A stretch of DNA of 64,000 nucleotides from Undaria pinnatifida (Eukaryota; Sar; Phaeophyceae; Laminariales; Alariaceae): the NCBI GenBank assembly GCA_012845835.1, contig JABAKD010000020.1, forward strand, positions 20,009,606 through 20,073,605. The letters are read 5' to 3'. This document shows positions 11,401 through 23,400 of the stretch, piece by piece. The notes under the pieces were generated by a model. It made no database searches. It saw only the letters and a list, made by a program, of their open reading frames with translations, and was not told the origin of the DNA. The translations under genes and the position numbers were made by a program. Within the stretch, counting starts at the first letter, position 1, and each line of letters begins with the position of its first letter.

Positions 11401-14400
11401 TAAGCCTCCTTAACCCTCCTAAACCCGAAATGGTCGGAATGCCACTCTCGTTTTGTAATATGCTTTAGTTGCTAGGCCATGGGATGGTTTAGTCACCGGG
11501 TTGCACTTTTGGTGTTACTCCAAATCAGGTTTTGGATCAGAAGGCAAAAGAGCTCCTCAACTGAGCAAATGGTCATGTGTGATGTCGCCTCTACCGTGTC
11601 GTGTGTCTTGGATCACTACTATTAATGATATTACTATTACTATTACTATTACTATTGCTATTACTATTACTATTACTATCACTATTACTATTACTATTAC
11701 TATAACTTTAGCTATTACTATTACAATTACTATTAATATTACTATCACTACTACTTACTATTGCTTCTTTGTATTACTATTACTATTACTATTTCTACTG
11801 CAGAAGGGCAGAAAAGAGGCTCATAAACATGCTTCGTAGTGCCGAAACCCAATTTGGAAGTATGTGAGCGGTCTCTTAATGCCTCTACAGCTGGAAATCC
11901 GTTTTTGTTTACAAAATTACTTGGAGATAGTCTAGGGAGGAATGTTGGGGCTCTAAAGGGGTTAACTCCTTGGAGACTTTCAGAGGGAAAATTTGAGCAA
12001 TAAAAGTGACGATCCAACGTTTCCAGCATCGATCGGCCATTGGCAGCAACGCGGGCTGCTTGGAAATGGTGATAGATACACTTCGTGCCCGAACTGCGAT
12101 AGTACAGTAACAATACAATAATAGTCCAACAACAAGATGCACGCCATGATCCCTTTCGTACCGTTGTGCGCTAACGGACATGGTGGATAACGCGATAACA
12201 TCGCACTTGTCATGTGTTCGGTCGCTATACCCTGCCTCTAAAAGGGTTAGTGCTAGTGTTAGTGTTAGTGGCATGTTAGTGTCATGTTACTGATCGTGAT
12301 CTCTTAACGGTTTCGGAATGTCAACCTTGGAGCTGTTCATGCGATATGCTGTATTGTCATGCCAAGTAGAACAGCACTAAAATAGTAACAGCTGACAATG
12401 ATAACAGCTGTTGCGCTGGACGAAAAAAAACTCCGCAGCTCACGGACTGCTCTGTGTTTGCGCTTCACGCCGACGGTGCAGGCGGCCATGACTGGATCGA
12501 ACCCTTGGTTTGTTGGTTGGAAGTCACTGAGTGCATCATCGGGCATTGCTCGAGCTCCACACGAAACGCCCCCCGGGAGAAAAATTACTGTTGTCTGTGC
12601 AAACCCCCAGACGGTGACACAATTGGCTCTGACACCTCGTACCCTCAAGAGTAATTACCTGTTATGCCTGACATGTCTGACATGCCTCGTTATGCCTGAC
12701 GCGTGCTACGATAGAGGTGCACCAACCATTGTTGTCTTTTTCTGCAAAATTTCCTCAAATTTTCGGAGCTTAAGACCTTTCTTAACCCAAAAATCGATTT
12801 GGACAAAAAGAAAACTGCGACCGGATCAACAGATCCCATGGCCTAGCCAGGCATTCAACGAGAATCGCGCAAAAAAAAAACAGCAATCCGAATACTTTGT
12901 GTTAAGGAAGCCCCGTTGTTCAGAAACCGTTTCAGCTAAAAATAGGTATATCTTAACACCTCTATCGTCTCTTCAATCGTCTCTTCAATGATCGTCTCTT
13001 CAGTCGTCTCTTCAATGATCGTCTCTTCAGTCGTCTCTTCGATGATCGTCTCTTCAATCGTCTCTTCAATCGTTTCTTCAACCGTCTCTTCGATGATCGT
13101 CTCTTTAATCGTCTCTTCAATCGTCTCTTCAATTGTCTCTTCAATCGCGGCAGGCAAGCGTGGATGTCGTGGCCAAACTGTTGGCGCTTGGGGCGAGCGT
13201 AAATGCCACCGAAAAAAGACGGCAGACGCCACTCCATCGAGCTTGTGAGAGGGGCCGTTTGGATGTCGTCAGGTGGGCAAAACACCTCTAAGATTCGTGT
13301 TATTTCTCTCCTCGGTCTGCCTATCCATTCAACCGTTCAACCGTTCAAACACGCAACCATTCAAACACGCAACCATTCAATTATAGAACCGTTCGTGCAT
13401 CCAAACGTTCAACCATTCAATTATTCGATCATTGAAGCATCCAAACATTCCACCGTTGAAACCAGTCAACCATTGCTATTATATGGCCACTCAGCCATTC
13501 TGCTATTCAATATTTCCACCGTTCAACCGATTGGCATTGAACATTTCTACAATGCAACCACTTCGAACATTAAGATATTCAACCATTCAACCATTCAACC
13601 ACTCAGCCACCCAACCATTCCACCAAACAAACCATTCAAACCGTTCAAATATCCTACAATTAATACTACGTCATTTAACAATTCGACCATCCAAGCATTC
13701 AACCATTCTACTGTTCAACCATTCAACACAATCCAACCATACAACCACCGTTCAATCATTCGACCATTCCAATGGTGCAAAATTCAACCATTCTAATATC
13801 CAGCCATCCAACAATCTAACCACCGGTCTATCATTCGAACCATCCAACCATGCACCCAGTACGATTTTTCCGCGACCCTTAAAACCCTGAATTAAATCCA
13901 GGCTTCTGGTGGACGTTGGAGCAGCGGACACGCGAGCCAAAGCAAAGCTACAGCACGAACCCTTGCACGTCGCCTGCCTCGGAAACTGGGGAGAGGTGGT
14001 TAAGTTTTTGCTGCAGGAAGGAAACGCAGACGCCGAGGCGCGCGACAAAAACGGCATGAACTGCCTGCATCTCGCCATTGAAAGGAACAAGTTGGAGTCA
14101 ATTCTCGAACTCACCAAGCACGGGTGAGCACCGCGAATGCTAGACTACCAGAGGGGCACGGAGATAATAAATTCGATCGTGACGCATTCAGCCTCGTTTT
14201 TGTTGCGATAATACAGACAACAAATTTGGCCGAGACCACGGCTACGGGGGTGTAGGGAAGTCGTTTTTTGAGTCGTATTTACAGTCGTCTTTAGAGTCAT
14301 TTTTAGAGTCATTTTTTGGAGTCATCTTTAGAGTCATTTTTAGAAATTTTTTTTTGCTTAGAGACCCTCGCACTAGTAGCCACCCCGTCCCCTCCCCCCC

Positions 14401-17400
14401 CCCACTGGTTTTGCTGAACATTCGCGGCAACGGAATAGTGTGCTACGCTGCGCAGTACAAAAGAAAAAGAAGCTCGGTTTTCGATGGGGCAGAGAGCCAC
14501 TCTAGATATCGAGTAGCCCCCCCTAACGTAGCGAAACGGTGCTCACGGTTGGGTGCCGCACTGAAAATATCTATATACTGCATACCTAGTAGCCAATAGT
14601 AGCCTGCGCTTAATGAATAGTGGCATCAAAGTAAGAAATTGGGCCTCGAAGCCGAACTGACGTTTCTTACCGCCTGTACTCCATTTCGCTCGGATCGATC
14701 GCACGAAATTCGCACCGCTCATGAACGACCTTTCGTCGGCACGCAAGATGAGAGGGCGTTGATGAGATAGCGTTAATGATGCGGGGTTGATGATACGGTG
14801 TTGATCAAATGGAATAACGCTGTTGGTGAGACATGAGGCCATGGTGTTGATGAAACATGAGACCATGTTGTTGATGAATTATGAGACCATGGTGTTGATG
14901 AGATGTGACACCGTGGTGTCGATGAGACGGTGGTGTCGTTGGGACCCACTATCAAAAGGATGGATTCGGGCCACGCCTGCGCCAATTGTCAGTATCGACT
15001 AGTCCTGCTATATTCGACTACGAGTTAAACTCTTGTTTGTCCTCTTTGTCTCGGAGGTACGGTCGCGCAGTCGAAGCCGGCGACCATGACGTTGAATACC
15101 GACATTGTGTGTCTGTTTTTTTTTGTCGGCAGCGACGACGACGCACGCGGAGCAATTCGCTCGTTCTCAGGTTTGTGTGCTGGCAGTGGAACACCTGCTG
15201 GCGTTGTTTTGGGGTCATTCCCAATGAACGCAAAAAAAAATCACGATGGCTGACATAGTTAATTTCTGAAATGTCAAGTTTTCAAAAACATTTTTTTTTT
15301 CGTGGTCAGCAATCCCGACATCAATTTTTATGGAAAATATCAAAATTATTCAAAAGTCCGTATCCCTGACAAATATCACGATTCGAGAAAATATCACGTT
15401 TTTTTGTCACGATTCCTGACATTTTTGTCTACTTGTATTAATAGGGCCGTTCCTAACGAACACAAAACATGTCAGGAACCGTGGCAAAATAATCGTGACA
15501 TTTTTGCGAACCGTGATATTTTGTCACGAATAATGCGGACTTTGAATAGTTTTGACATTTTCCATAAAAATTGATGTCAGGATTCTTCACATTTCTTTTC
15601 TTTTTGAACGTGATATTTTGGAATTTAAATTGGCCAGAAATCGTGACAATTTTGGTGAGGTCATCAGAGATCGTACTGCGAGGAAGCCTGTACACTAGTT
15701 CACACTAGTTAACGATGGCCATTATATTGGAACCGTGCCCGGGGAGGTGAACACGCTGGACCGGGGCTGACTCAAAACACTTTTTTCCCGGGATGCTTCA
15801 GAAGTGATTTTTCTTCGTCATCGACCTCCACCCTACACGACAGTGACGGAACGCGCATGTAAACCAGCAGCAACTGAGAGCAAGGCGATCGAGACGCAGC
15901 CTGAGACAACCAGATACAGGAAGAGGCGGAGCAGTCAGGGATGGGCAGCGTGAGCCAGAAGAGCCACAGTCCTTCACCTGCTAGCGAGACCTTCTTGTAC
16001 GTGCTTGCATTGAGCGAGCGATTTCGGGGCTGATTTTTGAGCTGCAGCTACGAGCAATTCTGCGCGGTGATGAGTGGGAGGGGGAATGTTGGTTTATGCC
16101 TGCGCACAAGTCTGATGTATGATGTTTATGACTGCATAGAATCTACGGAGATGGTAGAGTAGAACTATTGGTATGATTGGCGGTCCCAATCTTCGATATG
16201 TTGGAGTTGAGCCCCCTTTGGCGCAGTGTACTAGTACTACTGCTGTTACTCAAGTTACTATTTTGTTATCTTCGGGTGTGCATGTTCGGAGTGGCCTCCG
16301 GGACTCCGGTACTTTAATATATGTTCTATCTTGTTATCTTCTCCTCCGCCTGATGGTCCCCCGTCGGGTACCGAGAGCAATCTCCCCGTGAGCCACCCTA
16401 CGCCGGGCATATAGCTAGTCGACTATGCTAGCATAATCGTACGGCAAGACAACTTGTGCCTTTGGACGTAGAGTGCTCTGAGGAGCTCGAAACGAGGATG
16501 ATTGTCGACCGCAGCGGCTTTTGCGGAGGCTACAGTCGAAATGGAGGGGAACCAATTTGCTGGGAAGGCTACTCAGTCTCCGAGGGCCACAAGGTCGAGA
16601 CCCAACGATTAACTGACAAGCGCATGGCTTGGTTGGCTGCATTTCAAGTACATAATCTTGCCAAGACAATCCTCCGTGGAGAGGAGCCAGTCGCGGAATG
16701 GGCAGACGCCCAGGGGAACGCTGCATTCCCGACGACTCGAGAATTCCTGGAGGGAATTATCCTAGAGATCGTCGGCCAGTTGAAATGGCAACGAAGGCAA
16801 GGAGTCCATGAGCAGCAGCAAGAGGTATATAAAATAATAGCTTCAGCAATGACGTGGATACCGGAGGAAAAGCGACTGGAAGAAATTAACGCTAACCAAC
16901 CCGAGTGGGGAAGGTTGGAGGAGGACGCAGAAGCGGGAGAGCCAGAAACGCCCCCGCAACCGCCCGAGCCACTGCCGCCGCAGCAGTCGCTGGCTCTGCA
17001 GTTGCTACCGGATGAAGTTGGCGGAGATGAGCACGAAGAGGTGGTGGTATCTAAGAACATGGTGGTTGAGGTTGGAGGAGTGATGGCGTGTGATGGGGAA
17101 AAGGGATGATGGAGTCTATGCAGATGGAGAAAGAGCTGCTACAGCAGCACCCGCACCAACAGCAGCCACCGCTACCTGGTGTTACCGCCCCGGACCCGTG
17201 GCCACCCCCAATGTCAGCCGAACATGAGAGGCAGGAGAGCGATTTGGAAGCGAGAAGGCATTGGCACTGGTTGGTCCTTCACCATCTTCGGGGCTTGGGG
17301 GCACGAGACGCCTGGTCGGCGCCTTGCCCGTCCGCGGCGAACGCGTGTACGCAAAAAGAGGTGACCTGCTACGAGCTTCGAGATCGAAAAGGCACGTATT

Positions 17401-20400
17401 ATTTTCACGTACTACAGCAGTAGTACCAAAAAGGCTTTTTAGTCGAATTATAGTACCTGGTATACAACAACTGGTATATTCAGCGGTTTATAGCGATTAC
17501 GATTTTTTAGTTGACATAGCACTTACTCGAGGTAGGGTCAGTCGAATGATGCTATACTACAACTGGTGTTATCATCTCTGCTGATCAAGCTCAAATACCA
17601 AAATGCTGGATATTTTTTGTTTGTCGCTTTTAGAGGGATGAGCGATTTTTATTAATTGTGATGCTTGCCATTGCCGAGCAAAATGATAGGGCTCAATTTA
17701 GCGATAGCCGAATTTTCTGTCGTATATGATATGAGTTGGCACTTTGGTTCATTTTCATTCAACCATTTTCCCTCAGTTCCAACGAGTTAAAAAAAAAAAA
17801 TGGTTACTGCCGAAAGCATGGCTTTTGATCCTGGCCGTTGGAAAAGGTCATGGTATTGTTTGGTGTATTAACGGTCTATACTATTGATATATGGTACCTG
17901 GCGAGTGGTCGTGGTGGTATTTTTTTTGGTTGGCCGGGAAAAGTTCACATATGATATATGCATCCGTGCTTCATTTTTTTGTTGCAACAACGAGAGGTGA
18001 TGGATAGGGGGTTGCGTTTTAACACACAACTGAATTTTCGACCTTGCCTGGTGTTATGTCGAACTCGGGTCTGGGTTGATATTAATAGTTATACTATTTT
18101 TCATTTTGCCTGAGGCATGTTGAGAACGAGAGTATCTACCACCAGAATTTGCTTGATCGAAGATAAAGTTTGGGGAAACAATATTGGTCGTTTTTGAGTA
18201 TTGTATAAGGAAACTTGAAACCTGGCATTTTCATCTTGATTTCAGCATTAAATTGTGCTTGACCAAAGGCTTGGGAGTAAAATAATTTGAGCAAATAATT
18301 TGAGGTGAAATATAGGTGGTTTCGTGGTAATCTTAGGCTTGATTCAAATCACAATCGAGAGTTTTTCTTTCTGATCTTACACGGACTAATCCTACTGCAC
18401 TCTTGATCGCCCATATTCTTATCAGCGATTTCCGTTACGATTACGGCGGTTCAATTCCGCTAGCTACGGCATTGGATATCAATATTCGGGTTTTTGGAGC
18501 AGAGGCAGTATTCGTTTGAAGTTGACATTGAATATTTGAGGCATGCACGTTGCTTGAATAAGCAAGGATCCGTATGGTGCGCTTAGGTTGAACGTTATCA
18601 TGACGTGCACACAGACAGGGGGGATGTTGGTTTATGCCTGCGCACAAGTCTTATGTATGATGTGTATGACTGCATGGAACCTACGGAGATGGTAGAGTAG
18701 AACAATTGATATGATTGGCGATCTCAATCTTCGATATGTTCGATTTGAGCCCCCTTTGGCTCAGGGTACTATTACTGCTCTTGTAGTTGTCTTTGGGTGT
18801 GCATGTTCAGAGTGCCCTTCCTTCCTTGGCAGAGACAACGATAATATATTATATATACTTGTACCTGTTTTATGACTTCATCCGAGGGCCCATCGACGGT
18901 TCCCACCTTGATATGCTCTACCACATGATGACCTAGGCAACCCCGTGCACGATGTACTCCAATAAATTTGTCAGGGTTCGTGTTTTTTTTTGCGTTCGTT
19001 AGGAACGACCCTCAACAATGGCCCTTAGCTGCAAGGCCGCATTGCGAAATCACGTGGCATAGCCGCGAGTGAACTTCTTTAGACCTGCCCTCTCATTTCG
19101 GAGGCAAATTCCTCGGAATACGAGTGAGATGGTACCTGTATTCGCACAGCACAGTACAGCAGTTCGTGGTCCCTCGTTACTGCCTTGCCATGGACGACAA
19201 TGGTGACAATGATGACACTAGAATGCGACCGCGCACTCTCACGGTATCTCGGAATACTCTCGATCTCTAGTACGAGGTCGTGGCAAGATATTTTCAGCGC
19301 CCAAAACAGGGTCTCCGCCCCGCACAACTGTAAATACAGCAAAGAAAGGGTACCGCACTACGGCGGGGACCTGTTGTAATAAGCAGTACAGTAGTACAGT
19401 AGTGGTAAATAAGCAGTACAGTAGTAGCAAAGTCGTATAGAAAGGTGTTACGTCTTGTCGTTGTCCGAATCGTCTTCTCCCTGTCCGGGTTGTCCTGGTC
19501 CGTTTGTAGTCTCCGTCGAAGCCTTACCACAAGGCCTGTGAGTCGGCTGACGATACGACCAAGATTAAAATATACTTGGAAGTATTAAAATAGCATATAC
19601 TAATAGCAGCAGATACTAATAGCATACTAACAGTAAGTCGGCGACAATTCGCGTGACACATGGTTGTTACAAGGCTTAGTTTGGGTAAGCTATTGGCTAT
19701 CCTTTTGCAAGTGGTCAAACGGACTACGAAATACCTCACAAGTTCCTCAACAAAAAAATGGCGTCGTGGGCAGACCATGGGTTTTGGCGTCATGGGTTCG
19801 AATCCGACCATCCACCATAATAAACTTCTTCAGACTTTCCCCATGAACATGGTACTAATAGTAGTAATAGTAGCAGCAATAGCAGCAGCAATAGTAGCAG
19901 TAATACTACTGATAGTACGGTAGAGGTGCAGCAATTCCGCAATTATTTTGGGAGACCCTTCAGTTGAGGAGGTCTAAAAACAAATAAAAATAAATGTGGG
20001 TCACAATGCTCTGAACCCAACCTGCCTACTTACGTCTGAATACAAATCCTAGAACCTTTGGGAATGTTCCGCACGTTCTCCTAGAAAGATCGCCTCTCGG
20101 AGAGATGTCGTTATCGCCAACGCTCCGAGCCACAAGGAAGGGTACAACATCCCGAGGAACCTCAAGACGTCTTCCCGGATGCTTCCTCAGCTCGTTGCCC
20201 GTTGCTTTTATCCCAGAGGAGTGCGAGGGCGCGCCCTCGCACACCTCTCACTCTTCCTTCTGTCCCCATCTCAATCTGAGATTCTGTCTCTTTACCGAGC
20301 ACTTCAATTCGTCCGGTGATCGTCAACATCGCCCACATTCTGCGACCGTTGCCTGAGAGGGACGCTTGTACACACAGCGTTGGAGATTCATACCTCCCTG

Positions 20401-23400
20401 GACTGCCTACACCAATATTTTGAAAAACTAGTCTATAGGAATGAGAATAGAAGTTTGTAATTCCGCCGCGCCTTTGCGGAGGTGTTGTGGAATCTTCCCG
20501 ACCTAGCCGGCTAGCCTAGTAGCAAGCAGTCGCATCGGAGTGCGAACAGGCAACAGTCCCACCCTAACCCTAACCCTAACCCTAACCCAGAGATTTCTAG
20601 GACTAGCAGGGCAACCCCAACCCTAACCCTAACCCTAACCCAGAGATTTCTCGGTTTTCCCTCTTCATTTCATATAATAATGGGAAAAAATGCTCGCGTA
20701 CACTACCGACCTCCCTGCGGTGTTCTCGAGAACCAACCCTTATAAATCATGACGAAAATCCCATGGTGTATATAGGTGTAACACAACAATCATGTCGCAA
20801 AAGAAAGAATGGCGAAATTTGGACGATTTTTGGGTTAAGGAACTCTCCTTCAGTCAGAACAAGAAAATTGTCATAAACTGCCTCCCCGTCGTCGCGTGAT
20901 ATTGTCATCCTTTCATCCTTTCATCCTCAAGCACGTCGTCACGGAGGAGGTGGGTGGCAATATGACATATCTCCAGTGGTGCCATCATTTCTTACCTTAG
21001 GGCTGTAAGTTGGATGGTTTTACTAATAGTAAGTCATGAACTATTAATATTTATTTACCTGGTAGTTAGCTAGTACTCCGTACCTGGTACTGGTAGGTAT
21101 TACAGTTTGTTCTTTGTATGTGACTGGTGCATTTCTGACTCGACGTCTCTTCTATTAAAAAATAACTTGTATCTGGTAGTAATAAATCAGTTGTTGATAG
21201 ACGCTCAAGTCGCCACTCAACCATATCAATTATATCAACCATATCAACTGTTACGGTAAAGGCTTAGGATCCAGGATATACGGCTTACGGATATGGTATG
21301 AATGGGTTTCACACACCTTGGAAGACACGTGTATGTAGGGGTGCAATAGAGGTATTTTTTATTAAACAGTTCTACTAACCACGCTTCGCGATTGTCACAC
21401 CCAACGAGCAGATGTGACGCCGACCACGCTTAGCTACCCGTTCACACCCGACGGACAGATGCAAAACGTCGAAGCTATGCTTGCTTAACGGTGTCCACAC
21501 TCAGCGTGTAGATGCGACGTTAAGGCCTCATCATTCTCTAGCGATGTTCCCATCCAACAAGCAGATGTATCACCGACCACGCCTGCTTGCTTGCTTAACG
21601 ATGTTCACACGAAACAAGCAGATGTGACGTGGAAGCCACTCTGTCGGATGGGCTGACGAGGCCGCTGCACGTCGCTTGCCGCCGGGGGCTCCAAAAGGCC
21701 GCAACGCTATTGCTCGACAACAACGCCGATCACACCGCGCGGGGGCCTGGGGGGCAGACCGCATTACACATGGCCGCAAAGGAGGGGAAATTGCTCATCG
21801 TCGAGGTTCGCTATGGAATTTCGCACTGGATTGAGTAGATACAACAGATACAATAGATACAATAGATACAATAGATACGGTAGATGTGCACCAACCATTG
21901 TTTTCTGAGGCTGCGTGCTAACTTGGAGGAGGTCTACACGCACGCAAACTCCTAGGTCAAGAACAAGACAAGTGCTCCCCGATGAGCAATACCACGGCCT
22001 AGGTATTATATACTCGAACAAGGAAACTTACTGCAAAGAAAAAAAGAATGTCCGACGATTCGGGGTTAAGTTAAGGGTTAGGGTCAGGGTTAAGGAGCGC
22101 CGCCATTCAGAAACAAACTCAGCCAAAAAGAGGTATAGTCCCTCTATCCCAGTACCCATCGATTGACAAATCTACCATCTGTATTTACGATGTATATATC
22201 TGCCTGTAAGCTTGTGAGTAAATAACTTGGATCAGTATCTCTCTAGTACAGTAGTGTCTAGGTGATTCGATGCGATTCGACGAGGAAAGAAAGGGCTGAA
22301 GTCTTCTCGCGATAAAATCGAAGGCGCGTACCGTAATGGAGATGGGGGAGAAGAATCTGCTTGGTGACCGTGGGTCTGTGTTATGTATAGGAAGGGAGAA
22401 GGAGAAAGAAAAAGTGCGAAGACAATAGATGGGAAGAGCAAGAAAAAAAAAAATGAAGAATCGGCCACTGGATGTACTGGATGCAAAGATGGGCAGAAAT
22501 GCCGTTTCCATGTAAAAACCACACACATATGGCGCAAGAGATAAATCACAATCGAATCCAACAGGTTATGAGCCTCGAATGGGCCTGACGACGTTTGATG
22601 AAGATACACCACAACCACACCTAAAACAGTACATAATCGCGCGCCTGCCTCTCAACAGGTTTCACATGCTTTAGCCTGTAGATGCGGCCGCGGTTGGTCT
22701 TCGTTGGTTAGAAGAAAATATTAACTTGCCCTACATTTTTTCTCCAGGAAGGGGAAACGTGCAGGGCTTCTCACGGGTCGGATCTTTTTCGCGGTTCGGG
22801 TCGGGTCGGGTCGGGTCGGGTCGGGTCGGGTCGGGTCGGGTCGTTTCGGGCCACCCGACCCGACCCGACCCGACCTGCGATAGTTGAAAATCTCCTGACC
22901 CAGCCCGACTCAAACGGTGGGAAGGCGAATACCTCCTGACACATACCTCTTGACACACACCTTCTGACGCATACCTCCTGACGCACACCTTCTGACACGA
23001 CCCGACTCGACCCGTGAGATGAGATACCCGCGGGTCGGGCCATGACCCGTGAAAAACGGTGGCAACGTGGGGTACAGTTGTCGTACCATTCCTTGCATTT
23101 TAGCTCAAACTCTAAAAATGTTTTGTTTATCCAGCACCCGGAGCGTGCCCGAGGCCGCCGTGTACATACACCATGTTTTTTACCTTTGACGGAGCAAAGG
23201 AGTAGAGAAAATATTTTATCGCCATTAATTGTTAGGTATACATATATTAGCACATGGCATTGCTGAATTTGGAGACATCCGAGAAGAAATTATGACTATT
23301 CTTTACTCAATAGGGAACCCTTTTTAATGGACCCCGCGACAAGGAAGAACGGTTATTAAGACACCTCAAGTTCCTTCGCACCGCTTTTCCTCCACTTGAA

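Larger units (their letters stand above)
16087..18900 (+). mobile_element. small LTR-flanked element, probably non-autonomous
   Basis: Two direct repeats beginning TGTTGGTTTATGCCTGCGCA lie at 16087-16305 and 18625-18825, each preceded by a G-rich purine tract. They share long blocks, e.g. GAGATGGTAGAGTAGAAC and CAATCTTCGATATGTT. The repeats diverge toward their 3' sides, so the LTR ends are uncertain. The interior (about 2.2 kb) has one sizeable open frame and no RT, integrase or RNase H motif. It sits inside the third visible intron of the ankyrin gene, in the same orientation. A TRIM/LARD-type element is the likeliest reading. Confidence 0.6.

Noticed and set aside
8769-11420. CRISPR-like or telomeric array
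   Set aside because: No unique spacers. The unit is 10 bp and not TTAGGG-type, and the array is flanked by single-copy intron sequence rather than a chromosome end.
12936-13285. Minus-strand E-E-T-I-E-E-T and R-L-K-R-R repeat proteins
   Set aside because: Antisense of the TCGTCTCTTCAA minisatellite at the exon B acceptor. The opposite strand carries the real ankyrin coding sequence.
13203-13890. Plus-strand frames rich in H-S-T-I-Q-P-F
   Set aside because: Translations of the intronic CCATTCAA repeat, and partly of exon B in the wrong frame.
19690-19835. tRNA-like sequence with a GGTTCGAATCC box
   Set aside because: The B-box is perfect, but stems around it mismatch and spacing to any A-box is too long. 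At best a decayed relic.
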